A DNA stretch of 64,000 nt from contig CM038470.1 of assembly GCA_021464415.1 (NCBI GenBank), positions 5,530,394 to 5,594,393 on the forward strand, written 5' to 3'. A model generated the notes under the pieces. That model was not told the origin of the DNA, made no database searches, and saw only the letters and a program-made list of their open reading frames with translations. Shown here piece by piece: positions 11,988 to 22,840 of this stretch; the first letter of the stretch is position 1, and every line of letters begins with the position of its first letter. Source of the DNA: Lonicera japonica. Taxonomy: Eukaryota > Streptophyta > Magnoliopsida > Dipsacales > Caprifoliaceae. A program made the position numbers and the translations under genes.

Positions 11988-12866
11988 TGTGAGAATCCGA
12001 AAATGCGACCCCCGGGTTCTCGTTCCCGTTGGTGGGCGTCTGAAACATCGGAAAGGATTCCAACGATATATATAAGAATAAGAGAAACATCGGAAAGGAT
12101 TCCAGCGATGTTCCCCTGAAACATCGAGTTTTAAACAAGTTTACAATAAAACTAATATACAAATATCTTATTTAATTACTAGAAGAGACTTTAGTTACCT
12201 TCCCGACAATATATATAAGAATAAGAGAGAGAAAATATAATATGGCAGAGAAGACCTCCGGCGAATATTAGCTTTTCCTCTTAGAAATATTTCCAGCGGT
12301 CTGACTCTAGAAGGTGGCACTCCGGGTGCCAAGATTAGATCCGAGACTCTTTTGGAAATAAATGTTATCGCAGATGCTTCCGGAGAAGGCTTAAAGATTA
12401 GAAAATATCAGAGACAATAAGGAATTTTAGTATAGAAATTGTGGCGAGAAGTTGCCGTCTAGAACCCTTGGGGGTGTTAGCCTATTTATACTGCTCGGAG
12501 AGGATTGTCGCGCAACATTTCCCAACTTTATCTATTTGTCGCGCGACATATCTGTTTCACTGTACCTGTTTGTCGCGCGACATATCTGTTTGTCGCGCGA
12601 CAAACGGCTGAAGTGATGGGTTCTGACACTGTGATGTGTCAGAAAGTGGTTGGTCGGGTTCAGAGGGGTTTGTCGCGCGTCATAAGAGTGATTGTCGCGC
12701 GACATACCAGTATGTCGTGCGACAATCCCACTTAAAAAATAGGTTTGTTGGCCAACAAACTCTTTCGGGGTAGTTTCAGGTGCTCGGATGGGTCCCGGAC
12801 TTTAAAAACAGTAGTTCTCGAAAGTCGTTAGGGTTCTTGCGGGAGTCATGGATCGGGGTGTCTACA
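11988..12866 (-). mobile_element. Solo LTR with CG-rich palindromes (TGTAGACACC family), 5-bp TSD
   Basis: Read on the minus strand, the 879-bp unit starts TGTAGACACC and ends GGATTCTCACA, giving TG...CA ends. CCTGG flanks it on both sides (11983-11987, 12867-12871), a perfect 5-bp TSD. It has a TATAAATAGG box at about 12482-12491 and a downstream hairpin GGCACCCGGAGTGCC (12315-12329). Upstream of the TATA box are seven copies of TGTCGCGCGACA or near matches. An inner duplication containing AAACATCGGAAAGGATTCC occurs near 12046-12107. A diverged copy is at 19630-21136. The start resembles LTRs of Tat/Ogre-type Gypsy elements; that assignment is inference, as no coding part is present. Confidence 0.82.
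12506..12724. repeat. Cluster of TGTCGCGCGACA palindromes in the LTR U3 region
   Basis: Exact 12-bp palindromes lie at 12537-12548, 12571-12582, 12591-12602 and 12693-12704. One-mismatch copies are at 12506-12517, 12671-12682 and 12713-12724. All sit upstream of the LTR's TATA box on the minus strand, where enhancer or repressor sites would be expected. Each copy offers three CG dinucleotides, unusual in this AT-rich DNA. Confidence 0.85.
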
Positions 12867-13874
12867 CCTGGGGGACCAAAGATTGAATACCCAAAAAAAA
12901 AAAGAATAGTGAAAATAGTTTAGAAGCGAAGAAACCCGACCAATAATGGTACGAAAATGAGTTTAATATATTTGATTTACTTGTTTAATTAAATATAATA
13001 ATTAATTTTTTAGACATTTTTAAGATAAATCTAACACAACTTTAATTAACTGGACATATCTCCTTTTTTCTATTCAACTTTAATTAATTGAACATAAGTT
13101 CTTACAACCTACTGTTTATTTTTCTATTCAATAATTAGTTTTTCACATTCTTCATTCTTCATTCATGTTTATATAGATATATATTTATGTATTTACATAC
13201 ATACATTAGTTTGTATATTGATGTAAAATATTACTACGGAAGCAGAGAAATCAGTTTGTCAAGCCGAGATTCGCCATGCCTGGGCGTTAATGTGATTTGA
13301 GTAAAAAATTTTTAGTTATTTTCTCGTTTTTTCTGTATTAGCTTCAACTATAGCTAGTCATGATACAATGTGTTTGAATATCATTGTGAATTTATATATT
13401 CTTGCTAGTTTAATTAGTAAACTTTCTTTAGTTGAATAAAGCTCAAATTATATTAGAATTTTAATTAGAGAACTTGATCTTTATTCAACTAAAAGTTATA
13501 CAAGTTCATTTATAATTTTTTTCCACCCTCACAAATCAACTTGTTCCAGTAATGAGTTAGCTGCAGAGAAGTTAGAAGAAACTATAGATGAGTTTTTTTT
13601 TCCTTATTTATGCTTCTTCTTCTCCACCTAATAATATTAGTTAAATAAAAATTCAAGCTTCAGAATATTCCTAACTATAATTAATCCCTTATTTAATGAC
13701 ATTGACAACTTAATTAATTACGTGTGATTCATAGAAACTTTGCTCCATATATAATGAAGTTTTCAACGTGATTCATAGAATCTTGGTTTTTTTCTAATAC
13801 TTTTGGTGCTTCTAAGCCATTGGTCCATTATTCTGGTAGTTCTTATTCCAAATTCGGTAATATGTCACCCCTTA

Positions 13875-14144
13875 GGTGATGTTTGGTTGATGTTTTGAGT
13901 TGAGTTTTTAAAATATGGTGTTTGGTAATTTGGAAGTATGTTTTGAGTTGAGTTTTTAAAATATGGTGTCATCCATATATATTTTTTATCTAATTTTGAT
14001 TTTTGGATTTAAAGTTATGGTGTTTTAAAAGTTTTTTTAGAGAGAGAAAGTAAAGTGAAATAAATTTTGGAAAGTGTAAAAGTATAGTTGATTTTGAGTT
14101 GAGTTTTTAAAATTTGGAAAAAAAAACCCTTACCAAACAGGCCC
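13875..14144. mobile_element. Tourist/PIF-Harbinger-like MITE
   Basis: The 270-bp unit has ends GGTGATGTTTGGT and ACCAAACAGGCCC, an imperfect inverted pair close to the familiar GGGCCTGTTTGGT terminus. It is flanked by TTA on both sides (13872-13874, 14145-14147), the PIF/Harbinger target. A 50-bp stretch with GAGTTGAGTTTTTAAAATATGG is repeated internally. It has no coding capacity. Confidence 0.6.
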
Positions 14145-14373
14145 TTAGTGTGTAAGAGGAAAAATAGATTACCTGTTGTGTTTAGGCTGTGTTATATAAT
14201 TATTTTGTATATGAACTTTTAAAAAAATAGATTACTTGTTGTGCTTAAAGCTTTCAAACCCATATACAACACGAAATTGTAGTAGAATATAGAGAATTGA
14301 TACACAAATGATTGTTTATTTATTTTGGTATATTCTAAACCTATGGATTATTTATGAAACATTTTTTATACAG

Positions 14374-15365
14374 CTTAATAGTAAAAGTGACTCAGAATCA
14401 CCAAGTCATGAGGCATTCCATCAAGAAAAAGATAATGTGAGATGTGATGATGTGGGATGAGATTGTGCTATTAACCCTTCAAATTTACTTATAAGAAACT
14501 TATATCCAAAACAATATATTACATATTTACCTTTGCGGCTAGGTCCAGTGGATGAGATAAAGATTGTTCAAATGGTTTTATATGATGATAATCATTTCTT
14601 GAAATTCTATTGGAAGGAAGGTGCTCCAATTCCAACTATTATACCAGGGTGGCGCAACCATCGATATCCCGATGCAAGTGTATGGGAAAATATTCTTTTT
14701 GATCGCATAAATGAATGGAAAAATCTTATTGGCTATCCCTTAGTAAAGGCTCCTTCACTTGAAGATGATTTGGTAAGTAGTCATTTATAACACCGTTAAA
14801 ACACATTATTAATTTTGTTAGTTTCTCTACAACAATTGTTACTTCAAACATAATTATTCGTTATAGAAATGTGCGGTGGTTGAGATTTAACAATGGTTAT
14901 AATTAATACTATTATAATTTTATAGTTTTAATTTGATTATTATAACACTAAGATTTTTTTTTTCTATAATTGTAGTTAAGCGCGCTGAAGGTGCTGACTG
15001 AAGCAAGCTAATTTTGAGGTCCCTTCAATCCAAGATATATAGTCTGGTAATTAGTCCTTTATAGCACCATAAAAGTCATTTTTGATTTTGTTGATTTCTT
15101 TAAACGATGGCTAATTCATACATTTTTACTATTTATATAAGTATTTATGAGTTTATGGTAGAATGGTTACTAGTTTTTCAATTATATTTTTACAAATTCA
15201 CGGTGAACTTGAACTAGGTTATAAGATTATGAAAACAAATTATTGTTAGACTTTTTTTCTTTCTTTCTTTCTTTTATTATTTTTTTTAACATAGAACTAG
15301 GCTATCTAATTTTTTTTATTTAATTGCAGCTGAGCGCTTTTAAGTTGCTAACTGGCGAAAGATGA
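14374..15365 (+). pseudogene. Decayed gene fragment, possibly OTU-like, with a duplicated last exon
   Basis: An acceptor (TTTATACAG) precedes an exon at 14374-14772 that is open apart from one TGA at 14458-14460 and ends in a perfect GTAAGT donor. Its second half (NHFLKFYWKEGAPIP, WRNHRYPDASVWE, DRINEWKNLI) resembles, to my eye, the C-terminal end of OTU-type peptidase domains carried by some plant Mutator-like elements; this is pattern memory, not a search. Two possible last exons follow, each with a good acceptor and in frame: 14976-15011 (LSALKVLTEAS, stop) and 15330-15365 (LSAFKLLTGER, stop). They and their preceding introns are similar, so an intron-exon unit was duplicated. The N-terminal part is not recognisable. 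Confidence 0.5.
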
Positions 15366-16253
15366 TTTCAGTGATTGTTGGCTTCGACAGTCCTTCTTTA
15401 CACATTTATTTCCATTTAGCAGTGAACTTTTCTATTTAGCAATATTTTTTTTTGAAGTACCTTCTTTAATTTTGTTTTTAGTTTGAACATGTATTAGAAG
15501 TGAGATTTATGTTAGCATTATGGATCATATATTGTTTCAAATTTTAAAATAATTAGAATTTTTTACGGTCTTGGAATTTCGATGGGGTTAAATTATATGA
15601 AATTGTTATTATTTTGACTTTGTTATTACATTTTATATACAATTAAATCAATCATAACAGGATTGAAATATAGAATACTCGTTTTGTTATGCAAAACTAT
15701 TTTCGGCCAAAAGTTTGTTTTATATGGTTTATTTTTCGTGAAAAACGGTCATTTTCAACCCAATTCCATGCATATTGTGATAAGTTTCTTATTATTGATT
15801 TTTTTAATATTAAAGACAAAATTATTTGACACATGAACATTTTTTTTCAAGGAAAACGAATTATAAGGAGCCCTCAGTGGCCATTTTGTCCTTGAAAAAT
15901 ATGAAAATCAATTATCATGGCTCCCCACATAATTTGTTTTATAGGTAATGAAGATAACTAGTTAAAATAGTATTTTTTAAGGAATTTAGTTTTCAACATT
16001 TACTTGGTTGGAATTAATTTCCTTGCAAATTCTATTCATAATCAGATGAATTCTATGCAATTGAATGTTTGTGGATAGTAACGGAAAATCATTCGTCACT
16101 AAATGTTCATTTTTATAGAGGTATTACTTTTAATAAACTCACCCCACCTAAGGGGTGAGTTGAAAGTTTTTTTCAAAAATCAATGGGGTGAGAAGAAAGT
16201 TCTCTCAAAATGGGGTGAGAAGCTTAATCTAGTGGGTGCATTTAAAATCACCC

Positions 16254-19200
16254 TTAATTAATCACATTATTAAATTGAATTGTATGTAATATGTATTAAT
16301 CAAATAAAATATTAGCCCTATATACTAAATATAATATTAATTGGCACATCATCTTTTGTAAAATATGCCACATCATCTTTTGTGTAAAATGGGTGTGTAT
16401 TTTACACATCCACCTCATCATTTTCTCTTTCCAACTTTTTACAAAAACTTCAAAATAGTATAATTCAAAATTCAAAATATATTTTGTAATAAAGCTTGCA
16501 TATATATTTGAATTATACTCATCAAGATCTTTAAATCAATACCCACTTTGACTATTTAATTATAAATAAAAAATATTTATAAAAAATGTTGAATATTATA
16601 TATTCAGTGTGTTTCCATATAATTGTTGCATTATAATTTTACACAAGATTATAAGTATGAACCATTGGAGCAAATATGAGAATGTGTATAATTTATGTAT
16701 AAAACAACTTTTTATCAACCAAATGTCAATTATTTATTAGTCCACGTATTTTTACACATCAATTTTACACATTACTATTGAAGATGCTCTTAACCCCCTT
16801 CTAAATAAAATCCTAAGTCTACCCCTATTAGGATTACATGTAATGAACTTCATATATAGGGAAAAAATAAGAAGACTATCCATGAATATTGTGTTGTATT
16901 TTTTTTTTTTGTCTGCTAATTACAATATATTTTTTTTTATCTTATATGAAAGGTTTTTAGAGTACAAGTTAACTTAAAGCACGAGAAATTGAGGCAACAC
17001 TTGTGCTTCATGTTTAAATTCTGAATTCAATGTCTAAAGACTGAATCTAAAGGTATGACAATTGAATATAAAAAAAGTTGTTTGTTTTTGCCTTAATCCA
17101 ATATCTGACTATGGATCATATATATTATTTTGAATATTTTTCCTTCTTTTTTTTTCATGTTTAAAATGGAACAAAAGAAATCATGTTAATGGCAAAAATA
17201 AGTGTATGCAATTCATTATTCATATGAAGAAGTAAGAGAGTCTCCAAATGATTGAGAGAGAGACTATATTGAAAATTTACTTCTCAATGTGTGATGGGTG
17301 GAGGGAAACTTATTGCAGCCGCGGTTTGTTAGTGTCATCTAATTACACAACGTGAGTGATCAGGAGGAATGCATATGCAGAGCAGCCACTACTTGATGGT
17401 CTTCTGGTTTGAAAGTTCTACATCTAAACTCTCTATATATAACATGTATATTTTATTTTATTTGATTTTGTTAGGAATATAATATAGTTATCCATGATTA
17501 TTACCATTATCGTTAAAATTAAAAGGTAAAGTCATGTGTTGGATACTTAATTTAAATTTTAATTGAAATTTTATTTTTATGATGTCCATATTCTTTTAAT
17601 TTTGAGATACTTTTTATTATAATAGGTAATTTGGTTTAATACGGACATTGCAGATTCATGTGAAACTCATTCTTGAGATATAGGCTGGTGAGTTGTGATA
17701 TTTATAACTCAATTTTTATAACATTGGCACTCGATTGATTAGTTTATATCTAATTCATTATATAAAGTTTTAGAGTGATTGTCTCAAAGTTATTAATTTG
17801 TTTAACTCGAGCGTGTCACCGTAAATAATCTTAGTAAAAATATTAATAATATCTTTTATTTGTATCGTGGCAGAGATTAGAGGGCGTATTTTTCGTTTTG
17901 TTCCTAGGTGTGAAAATAGAGTTAGGCATCGGTTGGTGCAATATGTTGTATCGATATTTGAGTCAAAAATCTCGAATTCTTTATTTCTTTATTTCTAAAT
18001 AGTTATCGAAGGTGATGGACCCACGTGGGGGGCGGGGCTTTCCTCAATTAGTATGGGTCCCACGTTAGAGATGCTGTCCGCTACTTGGTCAACATTGTCC
18101 CTACTTTTCGGGGGCCCGCCATTAAAACGATTCATTCATCCTCACTCTAAACTCAACTCGCATATAAATATAAATATGAATATAAAATATTTATATCACC
18201 TATAATAATAATTCATCAATAATACCCTCTACCTATCTATTTAATGCTTAATAATGCCTGAGAAAAATAAATAACAAAAATTAAAAAAATATATTCAACT
18301 GCCGTGGCACGTGATCGAGGGTCTTATGCCGTCAAGTGTGTACTTATATTTTTATTTTTGAGATAATTATTTTACCATGTGAAAACATTACTCTCTCTCC
18401 CTCGTATTTCAGAAAGTTTTCTTATGTATATATTTTAGAAAAATTGAGAAAAAAAAATCTGGCATATGATTTATCAACGCTTATTACATATTTATATATA
18501 TAAATATGACAGGTTGAAAATAATTAGTTTCACATTGACAAATGATTGACTTTATAATCAACATACCATAATTCGAATTTAGAAAGTTTCAATTTTCTTT
18601 CTTCCTCTCCCCAAAGTTGAACACTGGCCAGACATATCAATGTATCACTTGTATATATAAAAAAAACATAAGATATCATATATTTTATCTTCCTAATTGT
18701 TTTTTGAAAAAATTGAAATACTTTATTTTTGTTCTTCAAACTTGATCATTTTTCAATAAATTAAATTCAAACTTTTTACAAAATATTTGTTGAAATATAT
18801 CTAACAAAATTCATACATAATACTATCTCTGTCTCATCAAGATTCATATTTAGTTTTCAAACTTCTATTCTTATAGATATAAGAAATTATAAAATGATCG
18901 ATTGATAAAGACAAAACTCATTTACAATCTTCTGGTTTTGTACATTGATTATACTTCAAAAACTAAAATGAACTCTAAATTTATGATATTTGTCTTAGAA
19001 AAAAAAATTAACAAACTTTTAATTTAGAAAAATAAATTGATTTGCTTAACTTGGATAATTCTTCATTTAGAAATACTAGTGCCAAAATATGTATAGGTAA
19101 CTGCAAAGTGTACAACCAAAATTTGCTTACCTACATATCATCAAGTATGCGGGGATGGCAAATGCATGTGCCACCAATATGTAGTGTAGACATGGCCGAA

Positions 19201-19629
19201 TGTGTGACGTGAAGATATGTCTCGTATGGGCACCATAACGAAGGTCCACAATAGAATTTCATTTTTTTGATCAAATATGTTGGGCCCACAATTTTCAGTG
19301 ATGGGCTTGGCCCTACAATATTTGACTTTCTTTCAATTCTATCCTCCAAATTCAGGACCCGAAAACGTATATACAAAACATTAAACCAAAAAAAAACACA
19401 TTTACAAACAACAATACGTCAACGAAGTGGGGTGGGGAAATGAATTTTCGCCACGGTATATTAGAGCATTTTATGTTCTTTCTAAAAGAGAAAAAAATAT
19501 AATAAAAAATGTACTAGCTAGGGATGTTTAGAAACAGCAATTGACACTTGGATTAACGTCTTTGCTTTCAAAATATATTGTAATTGAAAATATTGATTTA
19601 TGAAATGGCGAATACTAAATTTTAACATA
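16254..19629. other. AT-rich intergenic DNA, no gene recognised
   Basis: A CACATCATCTTTTGT motif is repeated in tandem at about 16344-16392. A GC-rich patch with GTGGGGGGCGGGGC lies near 18025. Neither is linked to a gene. Open frames such as 18530-18739 and 19131-19376 have no recognisable product. Confidence 0.4.
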
Positions 19630-21136
19630 TCGTAGATACCGTAATTTGCGACTCTCGCAGGAATCTTTGTTTAGTTATAATTAAGTTAATTAAGCACATA
19701 CTTGTTTAATTTTAATTAAAGTCTATTTTTTATTTTAAATTGTTTATAAATTCGCATAGAATTTACATAGAGTTCAGAACCCGCCAACACACTAGAACAT
19801 ATTTTAGGGGAGTTTGCAGCACAACAAACAATCCTACCGGATATGTTTGTCGCACAACGAACCCATTAAACACAAATCAATCACTTTTTGACACATTAGT
19901 CTGTCAGAATTAATCACTTTAGTTGTTTGTCACACGATAAATGGTACACTGTTGTGTTTTGTGGCACGACAAACCCTCCCCATCACTATAAAGGCTAACA
20001 CTCCCATTAGTTCAAGGACACCGTTTTTGACACAAAAAATTCTTATTCTCTCTCATACATTCAATCTTCAAGCCTTATTTAGAAGCACATTTGATAACAT
20101 TTATTTTCGTAAGAATCTCGGATCTAATCTTGGCACACAGAGTGCCACCTTCAAGAGTCCGACTACTAAAAATATTTCAAAGAGAAAAAGTAAGTACACA
20201 CTAGAAGTTTCTCTACAATGCTTTATTTCTCTCTTATTTATTCATTAATCTAAACTTTTTTATATCTATTGTTCTGTCCACTTTCTTATTGTCAAGTTAC
20301 TGATATTCTATCATTTTTAAACAAAAATACTTGTTAAAATTTTGATAAAAATTATTTTGTAAAATTAGATGAAGTAAGGCCATTTATCGTCTAGATAAAA
20401 TTAAGTTTTTGAAATTCGGATTGATAAAGCTTACTTAAGAATTAAATTTGGATATATTATGTCTTTCATATAGACTGTGATGTATCTAATGCACTCTTAT
20501 CAAGAGTACGATTCCATATCAAATTAATTATGATAAGATCCGATCTTTTTTAATTTAACTAGACGAGATAATTGCTATTTTTATCTAAGGAAATAATGCC
20601 AAATCAATATTATGATTTTAAATTCATAAGATAAACTTTTTTCATTAGGAATCATATTTTGACAAAACCAAATATCAGATTACATAATATAATGTTTTCA
20701 TCCCCTTTCCTGTTTTTTCTAAAATTAGGATTTCATAAGACATTTTCAAAAAACATTAAAATACCAATAAAAGCATCCAAGTTTTTCAACATATAATAAA
20801 TGTATAAATACCATTAGAGACTAAAAAGGCGGAACGAGTACTTCCTTCCCAATCAGTAATATAGTTCCCAAATCTTATAGAATCTTGATTTTGTAGACAA
20901 TTGGCAAGGAAAAAGCTTATCTGTAACATTTTCTCTTATACCACTATTTTATTCGTTTTTTTGTAAAACGTACCGACGACTCTGAATGAACCCTTCTGCA
21001 TTTAGAATAGGATAGAGGGATATGCGATATAAATTATTACTATATAAAAATGAATGAATCAACGGAACTTATTTCAACGTTTTAGACCCCCAAACTAGAA
21101 ATTGGGACTCGGGGATCGCATTTGTGGATTCTCACA
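19630..21136 (+). mobile_element. Older, diverged copy of the TGTAGACACC-family LTR
   Basis: In plus orientation it begins CGTAGATACC and ends GGATTCTCACA, like the solo LTR at 11988-12866. Shared landmarks appear in the same order: a TTTGACACATTAGTCTGTCAGAA hairpin region near 19889, decayed palindromes such as TGTCGCACAACG and TGTGGCACGACA, TATAAAGGCTAACAC at 19988, then GATCTAATCTTGGCAC and the AGTGCCACCTTC block (20120-20155). Many CG sites have become CA or TG. The downstream half is longer than in the other copy. No TSD is recognisable. The 98-codon frame at 19952-20248 is not a gene. Confidence 0.7.
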
Positions 21137-22723
21137 ATGGTGTTGCATTCTAATTGTCACAAGTGAATGTTTCGTAGATGTACTTTTTTGTTTTTTACAT
21201 GCGTTGAAGAGATTTCCAATGATACATACGTTGAGTGGTTTATGCATTTTAAATGTCACACAAGAAGTTCAAAATTGAGTATAGAATTACAAGTTCAAAA
21301 TTGACATTCAACTCACAAATTTAAAACCGAAAATATGTGTTCAAGTTTATATTGTTGTCTGGAGAGTACTTTTTTGTTGTTTTAAACAAGTACAGGGCAT
21401 CGAGACTTTATTTAACAATGTATTTGAAAATACTTCAAACTTCATGCCTTCGCCTTCAATAGTGTTCGATTGTTCCATGCTTACGCCAGATCAATTTAAT
21501 TTTATAGTCAATTTTAATTTATCATTCTTCTAAGTAATATAAAATTCACATTACTCTTTAGTAGGGGTGGAGGCACGTGGCCCCACCTGAATTTTTTCAA
21601 AATTTTTAGAGAGTATGGAAGTTTTTGTGTGAGAAGGGAAAGATTAGGGGCCATTGTGCGATTTTGGAGGAAGGTGCTATGCGTGATTAAGTTTATTAGT
21701 TCAGGGGTAGGTGTTGTTATATTGGTTAAGTGTGCAAGCTCTCCTTCTTCAGGTTCAATGTATGATGTATCCATCTAATCTCATAATTGTACTTCAAGTA
21801 TTTATTTAATTTGAGACTAAAACCAAATAATTTATGCTTCCTTATATATACATACATACACACACATATATATAATATTGATACCTATTGTTTTTTACGC
21901 TTCTCCGAATTTTCATATGCACCAATTGCCTTAATTTTTGTGAGGCTAGAAACTTCTAATCATTACTGGGATCCCACATCTACATAAACATATATGCCCT
22001 GCACAAACACAGAGAGAACATGGAGACATAAACTCTAATTGATTAATTATATATCAAAACTCAACAAAAAAGATGCCAAGTTTAATTTCATATAAAAAAA
22101 TGATAAAATGAGAGACTGTTTGCATAATACAGTTGGCTATATGGTCTCTATTTTTGTCCAGTGGTGTGGTGAACCACCAAAATAGGTTCATCAATAATTG
22201 TTCAAAGACAAGCCATGATTAGCAGTAGAAGTTGCCAACATAAATACATATATATATATATATAGAGAGAGAGAGGGAGTATAACAAGAAGAACACACCA
22301 ACTTAATTGGTTATAGTTATTTCAGTTACAAATATTAATCCCACGTTGTCAAGCTGCGTGTATCTCTAGTAATTCTCAATAGAGTAATGCTATATACACT
22401 TATCGGATATTCTTACCACATATTTGTAATTATTGGCATATATTATATAAGTTGTACCTACACAAAATATAACAAAAATACGACCCATATAATATACCCA
22501 TGCAGTAAGAATAGCTAGGTGATAAAAATAGTAAATAAAAAAAACATTTTCCTTCTCAATATACAAAGTATTTTGATTCTCTTTGAAACGATACAAGTTA
22601 TATTATTTATTCTTTTAAATTTGTCGTAACAATTTTCTTTCTTAAAAAATATATGGAATATAGCACATGCAAAAATATATAGATTTCAACTATACCTTTA
22701 AAGTTGTGTAATGGTAATATAGT
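21137..22723. other. AT-rich intergenic DNA with one hAT-like end
   Basis: TAGGGGTGGAGGCACGTGG at 21562-21580 resembles the outer end of the CAGGGGCGGA hAT family, but no opposite end was found. The 86-codon frame at 21514-21774 covers this end. No gene is seen. Confidence 0.35.
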
Positions 22724-22840
22724 CCATGTTACAACAGGGTTAAAATTGGTTTAACTATTATATTGAACTATTTATTATAACTTCAATTCTTTTTTAAAAT
22801 TAGTTATGTATTAGTTAAACCAATTTTATTTGTGACATGG
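22724..22840. repeat. 117-bp foldback sequence
   Basis: The left arm (CCATGTTACAA...AAAATTGGTTTAACTA) and right arm (TAGTTAAACCAATTTT...TTGTGACATGG) are near-perfect inverted copies of about 30 bp, with an AT-rich loop of about 55 bp. This could be a MITE remnant or a small hairpin transcript source. Confidence 0.6.

Larger units (their letters stand above)
9688..16253. mobile_element. 6.6-kb TIR-bounded element, probably a decayed Mutator-like element
   Basis: A 43-bp stretch at 9688-9730 starting GGGTGATTTTAAATGCAC is matched inversely at 16211-16253 with three mismatches. The outside is TTAATTAA on both sides, which could be the TSD or part of the TIR because it is self-complementary. Inside are a promoter-like leader (about 9820-10005), a decayed multi-exon gene (14374-15365), and nested younger insertions: a Copia fragment, a solo LTR and a Tourist-like MITE. 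A hairpin CTCACCCC...GGGGTGAG sits at 16138-16159 near the right end. Without the nested insertions the unit would be roughly 4 kb. Assignment to Mutator-like rests on TIR length and the OTU-like remnant. Confidence 0.6.
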
